A DNA stretch of 64,000 bases from Tubiluchus corallicola (taxonomy: Eukaryota; Priapulida; Priapulimorpha; Priapulimorphida; Tubiluchidae): NCBI GenBank assembly GCA_030141605.1, contig JAQGDQ010000031.1, positions 916,001-980,000 of the forward strand, read 5' to 3'. Below are positions 1 to 11,300 of this stretch, in pieces (position 1 is the first letter of the stretch; each line of letters begins with the position of its first letter). The notes under the pieces were generated by a model. That model saw only the letters and a list, made by a program, of their open reading frames with translations. It searched no databases and had not been told where the DNA came from. A program made the translations under genes and the position numbers.

Positions 1-401
1 GCAAGATGTTTGTTCAAACATCTGGGGATAGGCGTTTATATTGCCTGGTAACCGAATTACATCACTTTTGGTCCTAAGTGAGCCCACATAAGTGTGAAGT
101 GATCACGATTTTAAATTGATTTTACTAATTACACGAGGCTGTCATCAAAATTTTGCTGATGCAATTTTCTAGCATTTTTCTTAAATATTAAAATAAGCTT
201 AACTTTCCAAGAGCCTTGACTGTGCTTTTAACACATTTTTTTTTACCAATATCCAAAAACTATTATCTATGGTAATGAAGTTACGAATTGACAAGCATAA
301 GTGTAACAAACAGACAAATGAGCACTTGGATGATGATTTAGTTGTTTGTGTAAGTTGAGTTAGTGTTTCTCAGAAGTTGATTGTTGCTGCATTTATTTCA
401 G

Positions 402-489
402 GCCGTACAACATAGCACTTTCAAAGTTGCTGTCACGTCTAGGTGAGCAAAACATGGAATGGCTGGATGAGGAACTAAAGAAGCGGTAG
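402..489 (+). CDS. NDST: Terminal coding exon of heparan sulfate N-deacetylase/N-sulfotransferase (NDST), partial gene
   Basis: The exon follows a good acceptor (tttatttcag, ending 401), enters with one base of a split codon and ends at TAG 487-489. It encodes 28 residues beginning PYNIALSKLLSRLG and ending EWLDEELKKR. From memory, vertebrate NDSTs end with a very similar run (N-x-x-LSKLL, then L/M-G, then W-L and E-L) at the same distance from the stop, so both sequence and position at the C-terminus agree. NDST is a Golgi type II enzyme that removes acetyl from and N-sulfates glucosamine in heparan sulfate. The rest of the gene lies left of the window. With only 28 residues the family is likely, not proven. 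Confidence 0.68.
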
Positions 490-895
490 CAGTGATAACG
501 GGTAAAATTTGCCAGAATATGATCAGGTTATTTACTAGTCTGGTTTAAATGTTAGTAGTAGCTTATTAATTACTGCTGTTTACGTTTCACAGTGATAAAT
601 CTCATGTCTTATCAAAATGAAAAAAAATTAAAATGTCGAGAGTATTAAGTAGTTCTAGTGTTTTTGTGTTGAGAACAGATTAGCTATGGAAGCTGGAAAA
701 CTGCACAACTACAGCATTTGTGCATTAGTTAGTTTGGATGTATCACTGGATTTTTTCAAAATTTTATTAGTGTTATATTTTTCTAATTGTGAATCTGTAA
801 CTATGACATTTCACTGTACAGCGCCTTTGAAAACACTTTGCTTGAAAGTGCACTTATAAAGTATGTTTTATCACTATTTATTAAAACTGAATAAA
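490..895 (+). other. Probable 3' UTR of the NDST gene with poly(A) signal
   Basis: AT-rich sequence after the NDST stop. The first canonical poly(A) signal AATAAA is at 890-895. Further AATAAA hexamers near 1673 and 1963 would allow longer transcripts. No other coding potential is seen here. Confidence 0.45.
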
Positions 896-899
896 GTTG

Positions 900-2077
900 T
901 TCTTATATGTGAGATGCACTTTTTATATTTGATCACATTTACAGGTTGAATATCTCTTGAGCGTAGAATTTAGCTGATCTGAATGACCGGGCACAAACAT
1001 TGAGACACCTAAATGAATGTTATTCCAGTTTCACTCATGTGACTCATAGGGAGATCAATTTACCTGAGAATCTCTGTGGAACAACATTTAACAAAGTAGT
1101 TCTCTAACGATACTGTGCTGATTTGTATTCAGAATGTTAATATCAAAGTGTATATTGGCAAGTGTCGCTTAATGAGAATGACGTCTGGAAACAGCTTGTT
1201 GCCTATATTGGAAGAAACCTGGTCAGTCCAAGTTCAGTTTTTTGTTCATTCAGTCGAAGAGATAGTACGTGGAAGGTCTAATAATGAAGCTATGCAAGCG
1301 TCTTGCATTCTGCAATTCGCTAGCGCTTTGTAAAATTTTCCAATATGGCGAATGGCAAAACCAATGTAGGAGAAACTCAGAGTCCCACTGACGACAAATG
1401 TAAAAAGTTAGATGTAAATTTATGAGTTTACATCAAAATTTCTTGGTGCTGATAAAATTTTAACAGTATTTCGTTCACCCAGTTTCATTACAAAACGGGT
1501 TGCATATATAGTCGTGAATCGTGCTTTTCTACAATTGTGCACTGAGTGCTACTCATTATCATGTATATATTGATAACAATAGACAATATTTAATTAAATT
1601 CCAAGGTATTCTGTAAATTTTATTTTGTAAATATAAAATGTACAGATGTGTAGATGATTGTAGATCAGTTAAAATAAACCATTTTAAGTAAGATGTTATG
1701 ATATGTTTCTTAGCTTCTAATTTTAAGAAGTAAAACATTGAAATTTTTATATTGTAAAATGTGTGAGAGAACAGCTTTTTTTCAAGAGATCCTGATTCGG
1801 CAAAATTTTCACAAACTAGTATTAATGTAAGTACATAGCATATATTTCTCTATGTCTCTATCATTGTAATTTAGGAAATCTGTTTTGTTTGTGCAATTTA
1901 GATACAAACTTATGTTTTGTACCTAAGTTGACAATTCTCTAATATACAAAATAGTCACACAAATAAATTTTTATGTAATTCTAATTATACTGATGTCTAG
2001 TATGAAAGTAGGAAGGTTTGGCAGGCTTTTAAAGTCTGACTTAATGCTAAATTAATCGTTTAGTAGCTTAAAGTGGT
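900..2077. other. Intergenic or extended NDST 3' UTR, no gene seen
   Basis: AT-rich unique-looking sequence. The only open frame, 1115-1333, is short and has no recognisable family or splice context. Confidence 0.4.
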
Positions 2078-2234
2078 GCTTACCTAGCATCCGGAATGCC
2101 TATGCTTTATGCATTATCTACCTGCAGAATAAAAAATCAGGTCTGATAGACGAGTGCATTGAAAACGATATAAACCGATTTTATCTATTCCGCATCCGCC
2201 CAATGCACACGCATTCTGGATGCCAGGTAAATGC
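2078..2234. mobile_element. Short fold-back (MITE-like) element
   Basis: The left end 2078-2099 (gcttacctagcatccggaat...) is an imperfect inverted repeat of the right end 2211-2234 (...ggatgccaggtaaatgc). The unit is about 157 bp with no coding capacity. It abuts the next inverted-repeat element almost directly. Confidence 0.6.
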
Positions 2235-2238
2235 TACT

Positions 2239-2780
2239 TACCGTATTTTCCCGTGTATAAGAGACCCTTTTTTGCTCAGAATTTTCACTTTAAAAATAGG
2301 GGGTCTCTTATACATGGGAGTAAGTCTTTTCAATAAGATGCATAAATTGTGACACTAATGATTTTAAAGAAATAAGTGCTCTACAACTGTTTTATTTCGA
2401 ATAATTATAGTTTCCTTTCAATAAATCTTCTCCATGGCTAAATTCTAATGATAAAATTAATGTACCGGGTAAGTTATTATTTTTTTAAATGTCTCTTTGG
2501 TATTGGAGAGAAATCGACTGTTCTGCAGCCAATCAACGCATCTGCATAAGCTCTCTGCATGCCCGTCGACGTCATTGATACGTCGGCAGAGGTCAACGAG
2601 ATGAGTCAGCCTAAGCAAGGCGTGTCGCGTTCGACTATGAAGCGGTTGTAAGCAATACAAGCATTTGATGAGAGTGATGAGGAATTCTATGATGAATAAA
2701 GTTATTCATTACCAAAAAACTTTTTCCAGAATTTTTGCCTAAAAATTGAAGGGGTCTCTTATACATGGGAAAATACGGTA
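2239..2780. mobile_element. DNA transposon remnant with 29-bp terminal inverted repeats
   Basis: The left end 2239-2267 begins taccgtattttcccgtgtat. The right end 2752-2780 is its reverse complement with a single mismatch in 29 bases. A third, internal inverted copy of the motif (ggggtctcttatacatggga) lies at about 2300-2320, so the left end is itself a hairpin. Near the right end the + strand reads AFDESDEEFYDE followed by TAA (2662-2700). An acidic C-terminus of this type is reminiscent of pogo/CENP-B-like transposases. That frame has stops further upstream, so any transposase is decayed. The superfamily is inferred. Confidence 0.7.
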
Positions 2781-3790
2781 AAATGTTTGACTTTGGCTTT
2801 TGTAGTGAAAAGGTCCTTTGTCAAATCCAAATTTCTATCCTGCCCTTACACTTTTTCTCTTGTGTTTGTTAAAACAAAATTTAGCCTTTTGAATAATAAT
2901 CTGATTTACACGAGGAAACTGTTGGAGTTTGAAAATTTCTTGATGAAAAAACTTTGTCAGTGTTAGCAACCAGTGTGCCAAGGAGTCTTGTTTTTGTCAA
3001 GTGTTATAATTATTGTCTTATCCAGCTTCATTAAAATTTTATTGTTTATGTATTGTTGTGAGCAGTAATCACTAATCAGGCAGTTGTAATGAAGCGAAGA
3101 TAGAAATTAGGCTGTAAATTATTCGCTGTTTTACGTTTTTCACTTTTGCAAATGTCTATCTGCTTGTTAACACTTGTAAGACTCTCATGTAAAATTGAAC
3201 CATTTTCTTTTTTGTAAAAAGAAGTAATTTATATAATTTTATTTCAATGTTGATTATCTAAATTATGCGATGATGAGGTATTTTACTTAACAAAAATAAA
3301 CAAAAAACTTGAAGTCAAAATGTTTTGCTTTTCTGTAATTTTCGCAGCTTGCTCTTTTCCTGGATGCTGTCATATGAAAGGACGTTATGAACATAGCATA
3401 TAAACATCTGTGATCTGAATGTACAGTTTTGTACTCAAAAGGAAAATCTAATGATATATGCACTTACTACGTTCTTAATCTTTCATTCTTGTTTGTATTA
3501 CACACAACAACAAATCTACTGCAAAGGAGCTGTCAAAATTTCTTTATTAAATAATAATGGCATAACCGTGGTTATTACACCCTCAGTAACACGCTGACTA
3601 CTCAGTTTCAGCATTGCACAATCGCATTTAAAATGGCCAGGTTTAGGCCAACTGGCCTAGACTACTTGCGTTTAAATTACTAACTGAAGCAAACATACAA
3701 AGGTAATGTTGAAATCAAAGAATCCTGACAATGGGCCAATGAATTTCGCTTGGCATTATTGAAGAATACCTTTTTGTACTTATACGTCAT
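2781..3790. other. Intergenic, nothing recognised
   Basis: AT-rich sequence without supported coding, RNA or repeat structure. Confidence 0.4.
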
Positions 3791-3936
3791 AGGCACCTAC
3801 AGTAGATACATCTGCTTGAAAATTATTTTAGTGGCAAAAACCGAACTTGATTGTTTATGATGTGTGCTTGGCAGTGAAGTTAAACAGTACTATAGCTGAT
3901 TAGTAAATGGTAAGGTGACTGTCTGATCATAAGGTT

Positions 3937-4251
3937 TATCATGGAGTTGGTACTTAAAATTTATTATTGTGGAGTAGTGCAGAGTGGAACAGCACTTGCA
4001 AGTTTTAAATTAATTTACACCCTTGAATTATAATGGAAATATTTATTTAATTACTAATCACACTTGGTCTGTAATGGAAATAACATTATGTTTTTACATA
4101 TCCAAATAAAAAATATTTTTCCATTCTTCTCAACTCCACAATAATTAATTTTAAGCACCAACTCCATGATATACAGTAGGTACATTTGCTTGAAAAATTA
4201 CATTACAGTTCAAGGGTGTACATTAATTTAAAACTTGCAAATGCTGTTGTT
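3937..4251. repeat. Interleaved fold-back repeat cluster
   Basis: Arm A (3937-3974, tatcatggagttggtactta...) pairs with 4134-4171. Arm B (about 3990-4033, acttgcaagttttaaattaa...) pairs with about 4205-4250. The order is A, B, A', B', so the two inverted repeats interleave. A direct repeat (acagtag-t-acat-tgcttgaaaa) occurs at about 3797 and about 4173. It looks like nested or rearranged miniature transposons. Confidence 0.6.
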
Positions 4252-4379
4252 ATCGCATAGAGCGCTTTGCAAGAAATTTAAAGAGCGCTTTGCAAGAGAT
4301 TTAAAATGTCTCTTAATTTAAAAAATAGTGATGCAAACAAACATTATTAAACTTTGTATAACCAATTGTTTTGGTGTTT

Positions 4380-5265
4380 CTTGTGACTACTGTGTGGCGC
4401 CACAGTGTCAGTAGGCTGCAGGCGTGGGTGTTGTGTAAACAGTTGTTTCTAACCTAGACAGCTTTTATGTTTCTCTCTCCGTTGAGCTAGCATATCTTCT
4501 TAGTCTGTCACAGTTCGGTGGCAACATGCTGTCGTCGCGAAAACCGAGTTAATACAAGATGAAGATTAAATCTACCAAGAAGGCAATTATTTGACGCGAG
4601 AAAGGCGAAGATACAGGCGCCACTCTGTCATTTCATAATTTCTGTTGATTGAGTTTTGTCAGCTCAGTGTAAGCGAACAAGGCTGTGAACTGGCTCAACT
4701 GAGAACTACCTGTTGCGCGGCTTACGATACGTAAAGGTAAATGCTCGCTGTGCAGTGCAAATTAAGGAATCTAGACGCAGAGTTGCTAGTAGTGATTTAT
4801 TCAGTGTGAAATCATTGCAGAAAGTTTTTAGTGCACATATAATATTGGCAACTTCTGGCAGTAGTCAGCTTTGGATGAGACTACATCATGTAATACGTTT
4901 AGTAATAATTGGCATCCACGACAAATTTGTGAGCTAAACTGGACTAGATTGTTCCATCGTGTGGTATTTTACTCATGAAAAATTGTTTCGTTGTTGTGGT
5001 GAGAACTCGCAGGTTATTTGGGTGATTATTTCACAGGCGGCCTGAAAACTGAAGTCGAAGGCCTGCCTAAGTTATATTATTCAGTCATTGTCAAATTTCG
5101 CAAGATTGTTTATCGATTTATTTGAGTATTACGTACGTTTGTGTTGTTATATAGTTTACAGCCAGTTAACAAGTGTAGTTCTGGAGTAACATAGGGCGCT
5201 ATTATATGCCATTTAATGGAAATGTGCAAATTAAACAGTTTAACTATCAGTGTTTTCTAAACAAG
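4380..5265 (+). promoter_or_regulatory. Probable LRP4 promoter and 5' UTR
   Basis: This stretch directly precedes the LRP4 start codon and is richer in GC and CpG than its surroundings (for example gtggcgccac, gtcgtcgcgaaaacc, gttgcgcggcttacg). It includes a 12-bp perfect palindrome tgtggcgccaca at 4393-4404. An ATG at 5206 is in frame with the chosen start 20 codons later, and TAG at 5176-5178 closes that frame upstream. I cannot place the transcription start or exclude an intron in the 5' UTR. Confidence 0.35.
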
Positions 5266-5326
5266 ATGAGGTTGATCCACGTCTACAAGTTTTCCTGTTT
5301 TTTCATTCTGATCGCTTTGGCACAAA
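5266..5326 (+). CDS. LRP4: LRP4 exon 1: signal peptide
   Basis: Encodes [20 protein letters not shown]: a short basic start, a hydrophobic core and a small-residue end typical of a cleaved signal peptide. Donor gtaagt at 5327, phase 1. ATG 5266 is preferred over the in-frame ATG at 5206 because it gives a standard-length signal peptide. Confidence 0.8.
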
Positions 5327-8300
5327 GTAAGTATAGTTTTCCCAATCCTCATTAGTACAATGGTCCTGGAAATTAACAAAAGAAAAAAAGTGTCGAGTGT
5401 TTACCATTTAAAGTTCAAACGGATTGTCAGTTACTTTCATGGTTTTATTTAATTGTATTCGTAACCAGAAAATTAACAGCAAAAATCTACCTTAAGCTCT
5501 GTCACTGACCTTGATTTACTTAATGGTGTAGCAGCTGTGTACAAACCTACATAGTAGGACTGGTCAAGCCAGTTCAGTTGTCTGCATTCTTTGTGGTGTG
5601 TCGTTTAGGCAACACTTGTACAGCATGTTGTTTTAATTGTGCAGTTGTATGTACAGCTTGTACAGATGGTAAGTTGATGTACTATCTGTACGAATGTAGG
5701 AAAAAATGGCACAAATGGAAAAATTTTCGTAATAAAACTAGAATGCACTCAGTAGGCAGTAGATCTCTGCCAAAGCCGAATCTTTTGATTAAAAAAAAGT
5801 TTAACACAAAGATAAACAAGCAAACATACAATAATGTGCCTGTGTTAGTATTATCATAGACTAGCAAAAGTCTCACAAAATATTTGTTTATTATATACAT
5901 TTATAATTATATAATGACAAATATATACGTGTGTATTTACATACCAAGTCACTTTGTAAGGCTATGTACATTAATAAGCCAAGGTTATAGACGGCATTAC
6001 ACAGGCGAAAATTTCTCGAAATGGAACTGGAAATAATTCGTACTATATTGTTTGCCCTTGGTGTAGATAACAAAAAAGAAGTACTAAACATCTCTCTCGG
6101 GCATTCACGAAGTGTTTTTTGTATGTGGTGTTCAGTCAAGTTTTGCAAAAGGATTCCCATTTTTGTACCCAATACACCCTTCTCGAAACTTTCATGGAAC
6201 TCTATTAAGTAGTTGTTGCATAACAGGCTTACTGCCATAATAGACAAAAACAACCAAACAAACATTAAACAAACAAACTGCGTCAAAGCATAACAAAAAT
6301 AATTATCTCCCACGGTAATCCTAACCCTAAAGTCATATTTTAGTAAGTGTGTCATTTTTTCTGTGCCATTTTTACCTGGATTTTTACCTTGCCAGCTACT
6401 GAATTTAAGCTGTTTTCTAAACCACAATTCATTTTTGTTATACGGATTCCTTGTTTATTACACACCGTGGTGGACTTAATTTGAGTATCATTATTTGGAG
6501 AATTGGAGGGGGGGGGCAAGTTTCCCTTTGCCTTGGGGGCGAGGCTCAAAAATTCTCTTGGTGGTCCTGTATTTGAATGCTTAAGTGAAATTAAGTCTTG
6601 TAAAACTAGAATACTACTGCTTAGAATTGTGATTTAGCTGGACGGGTGAGGTGCTGTTTAATGTCTCGTTTATGTAGATTTTCCCCGGCTAACTTGATCA
6701 CTTACCTTTGTCGTTTTAATTTTCACTTCAGCAGACAAATGTACGTCATTTCTTCTCAGTGCAGCGACCTCTAAGAGCACATGTATAAGTGCTCTTGTAA
6801 TTGGACTTTGTGCACTTTGCGTTTTCTGGAGTCTGTAAGTCTGCACTCTCTATTGTTGCTTATAATTAACCCTCTCAGGGGGTTCGTATTTACTTGGTCA
6901 ATAATTGGCCGTTAGACTGGACCTTGAAAATGGAAGTGGACTCATTTTCACGGAAAGGCGCAGGTATTATGGGTCAGTGTTGGCTTTGTACGGTTGAAGT
7001 TTGCGTAGCGTACTCCTCATCTCTAATTTATCTGACACTTGGTGACTGACATTGTCCTTGTACTGAGCATTGGGAAAGTCCAAAGACTTGGTGACTTGGT
7101 GAGGTTCTTGAGCTTCCAACAAAATAATCTAGATACAGGCTGTTATTTTAACAACTTACGATTACGAATAGCGATGATGTAGCTAACTGGTATATTAACG
7201 TATTGGTAAGGTGTCATGATATGCAGATATGATAAGTCGTCTAAAACTAACTTTTTAGATACGTAGGGAAATTGTGACAGTCAAGTTAAAACACTGCACG
7301 AAGAACATGGTAAAACAGTGAAAGCACATAATTTCTCAAACTAGTTAAAATCAGCTTAATATTAAAAATAAATTTTGATCTATAAAACTGCAACTTTAAT
7401 TTAGAATCTAAGAACTGGTACATGACAATGACGTCATAATAATAATCACCTGCCACTTTTGTAAACTAAGTTCTCCGTCTACTTATAATTTTTTTAAAGG
7501 AAAGCATAAAGTTTTCTAATGGATCTTTGAACCTATTCACAGACTTTAACTGAATGGATAATGTACAGTATTCTTTACTCTTATGGTCAGTAAACTCACA
7601 AGCGCACTACATTTTGGCAAACGTTACAATATTTTGTAGTTTGTCTTATGCGCTCCGTGAATTTGAATGATAGATTTTTGTGTTGTACGCAAAAACGACT
7701 GCCAATCCTGCAAATTGTTTTTAAATTACCGGATTTTCTTCGAATACGCGCAAGCTCAGGTTTGAGGTTGTGAGGCGGGTTTTGTTTTTCGGTTAAGTCA
7801 AAAGTGCTTGTTTGTTATATTCGTAATCCCATAGAATGTCGTCATTTATTAGAATTTGCAATAATGATTTGCTTTGCCTGCATAACGATCTTCGCCGACA
7901 GAATAAGTTTCATGTCGATAACAGGATGTTGCTAATAGAGTGTTAAGTGCCTTGATTTATAATTTAATGAATACTTCGTGGAATGGCCGCGCATTATCTA
8001 TTATTGATCAATAGTGGCACGCACCTTATGTCGCATTGATACTGTGGAGGACAGTTTACAAAGCGGTTTGCGACTCTGAAGCGATGATATGCTTGGACCG
8101 GAATAATTTTTTTTAGTTTTCTTTAACCTTCATGGTCAGAAGAGAGAAGACAGGCTGTACTTTAAACTTTTTGTTTAAGAATCATCATTGTGTCCCAAGT
8201 TGAGAGCTGCAGTAGTATACATATTATCGTTTTCGTCGTCACAGTTTAATTAAAGCAAAGCTTCGTCCACAAAATGTGCCAATTATTCGCTCCCTGTGAG

Positions 8301-11300
8301 AATTTAATTTTTATCGTTGCTTTATGTTAACGGTAGATTAATTTTCTAGGCAAGTTAAAGTTAAACAAAACAAGGCTGAAAAACTCAGTGACGCCATTAC
8401 CTGTACTATAAGACTAAATACCGATATAATTATTCCTTTTCTTGAGTTAGTGTATTATAGAATTCTGTTCAATATTATTGTACAGTGCAGCAGAAAGCTG
8501 AAGTGATTGTGCAATTGAATTGCTGACTCACGTGTACAAATCATTGTGTTAGGTCATGTTAAGCTTTAATCCCTTAGTAAACATGGCAGTTCTCAATTCA
8601 GTTTTGCAACTCTTTAAAAAAGCCTTGCGGAGTCAATGCTAATAATGGGGTGAATTGTTAAATAGTTCTGCATGGAAACTTTAGCCGGGTCTAGAGATAT
8701 GAAAAACTTTTTCAGTTTGTATCATTTTTGTTGAATCAAATTTTGTGTACTATAGTAGCAGCTGTCTTGTAATTTTACTTTTTTGCTGGCATGTGTTTTA
8801 CAGGTGTTTAACGTACGCCTTTTTCTTGCCGGTTTGGTTAGGCATAATGCGTTGATCAATTGCCAATTTTAATAAATTTCTTTTGATGCGGCTTAAACAA
8901 AGCCTCTTAAAGGCACCTTTGACTCTTCTGCGTATACAAATTTAGTAATTTTTACTAGTATTTTTTTCATCTACAGTACCTTCAAATGATTCTTTACTTG
9001 ATTACTTGTATATCTGTGATGTTGTGACATTATCAAATTCTTAAAAACAACACCGATTGTTTAACTGTTAAATTTAAATGAAGCCATTTAAGTTTAATAA
9101 TTGTAGGTTGTGTAATTTTAACCTTTTCTGCTCCTGGGCCTTGAGGGAAGGATATTGCACCCACACACACCCACGTTGCTCGCGACACTGTAATTCTAGT
9201 ATCCCAGGAGTATACCAAATTCTTTTAACACAGCTGCTGCCGAACATGATTCATTACTGAATACCGAGTTACAAAACACAATCATCTATTCAGTGTATGT
9301 ACATAGACATGCAGAAATATACTGGGTCAAACATTAGAAAATAATTATGTATACTTAGACGACTGCATTATGGATGCGTCTTGTATAACATCATATAATA
9401 TTTTATGTAACCCAGAGGCTTTAAAGCTATTGTACAGTATAGTCAAACATAACTTTGACTGACGTAATACTTTTTAAATGTTTTGAGTGAGTTTGGCTAC
9501 ATATCCTACATTTCATAACAATTTAGAACAGTAATTAAGTTACGTTTATAGCTATATAAATTAAATGATGCTAAAAACTTATTTCACGGGTGTTATTACT
9601 TAGGATAAATGTACACTATACAGTGGCTATAATGTACACAAGCAAATGAAAAATTCGTTAAACGTGATGCCAATGATAACGATGGCTATAGCGATGATAA
9701 TAATTATAATAAAAAATAATGTATCAGTCAGTCAGCCATTCAGTCAGTCTTTCAATCATAATTAAACCGTACAGTAAATGTAGACAACAGTCAACGGACA
9801 AAAATGTAATCATAAATTAAAAACAAATACTAATGTTAAAATACAAAACTAATTAAAGGAACATTGAGACGTGGATGAAGAAAAGTAATAAAAAACAAAC
9901 AAATACAACTAAGTGAAGTAATAAAACTAAAATTCAGAGAGAATGCGGATGACGCATAAGTTGCAAAAAGTTAAAAACAAATGGAAACTAAAATTAATGT
10001 GATTCATTATGAAAAACTATTGGAGGTTATAAATATAAATAGAATATATGAAACCAGTGGGTTCAGGTGTCATAACTCCCTGTACATTCAGTAAGCTTAA
10101 CTATTACAGTTTTGGCTTGTGAGACAATTTTTAAAATAAGTAGCATAAAAGTGCAAAAGTAAGTTTAGCGGTTAATTAGGAGATAGCAGTTAATAAAATC
10201 TCCTAAGTCAGGATTTTATAAATTATACTTTCACAGTAACTAGCAAACAAGTAGCTGTACACTTCTTGGGTGGGTTTGAAGGACAGTGGTGTAATGATGG
10301 ACTTCATTTTCATAACGGATATCTTGTGAATCACATGTTTTTGTTGACCGTTGCTGCAAACTAAATACTGTTTATAAATATTTATCTTGTAAAATAGAAC
10401 GTGTTCAGCTTATGTTGGGATATCTTATGTCACATTAGTTAAACTCCAAGATCACAAGTGGAAATTCCAGGAACGCATAATTGGCACCGGCAACAGCAAC
10501 GACCCCAGGGACGACTTTGACTACTACTATTGTTAGTTGCATAACTACAACGACTACTTCTATTACAATAGCAATAACAACAATCACAGCCACAGTTACC
10601 ATTACCACTGCCACTAGCGCCTGCACCACTGCTACCACACCAAAATAATAAGTAACGGGAGCCGCTGCAGTAGTAATATCAACAACAACAACAACAACTA
10701 GTAGCAGAAACAACTGTTAGCAACAGCAGGAAAGACAACAGTGACAAGAAAAATAACAGCAGCAGCAACAACGACAACGGCAATGGCGGCGGCGGTGGCA
10801 ACAGCAGCAGTGGCGGTAGTGGCGTCGGCAACCTTGGCTAGAATGTTCAAGCCCAAAAATCATAACGATTACAAAACTACGTGGAAGTTATTGACAGTTT
10901 GTTCTGATGTTGGACTAGAGCAGTAGCATGATGTGCATCTTTAACTTAACTGAAGTTAAAAAACGGATTAATTGTTAATAGTAAATAGATGGATGCCCTC
11001 CACGAAACAGCAGATAAATGACCTCCACAAAACAGCTTCTTGGTTGTTTCGTCTGCCTTGTTGCCTCTGGCTTTTTAAGTCGTTGAGGGAGGACGCAGAT
11101 ACACCTGCGAATGTTGCTAAAAAGTTCATATATTATATGCGTTCATTTATGCGTAGAGAATATATACAAGTTTAAGTGATGCATAGGTTGTGGAAGATGC
11201 TTTCAGTTTCGCCTGTGACCTAATCTTTGCCTGTATAGCTTTGTCCCGCGAGTGCTTTGATGACTAGTAAGCCGCCAGTGCTTAGTGGGTGCTGAAACTC

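Noticed and set aside
1-47. Possible further NDST exon ending tgcctg|gtaacc
   Set aside because: The frame (ending RRLYCL) loosely resembles an NDST segment, but its phase does not fit the 402 exon and the conserved GRKYP-type segment expected between them is absent.
10435-10926. Val-rich (-) and Ala/Thr-rich (+) frames
   Set aside because: Trinucleotide-rich low-complexity DNA; no start context, splice sites or family.
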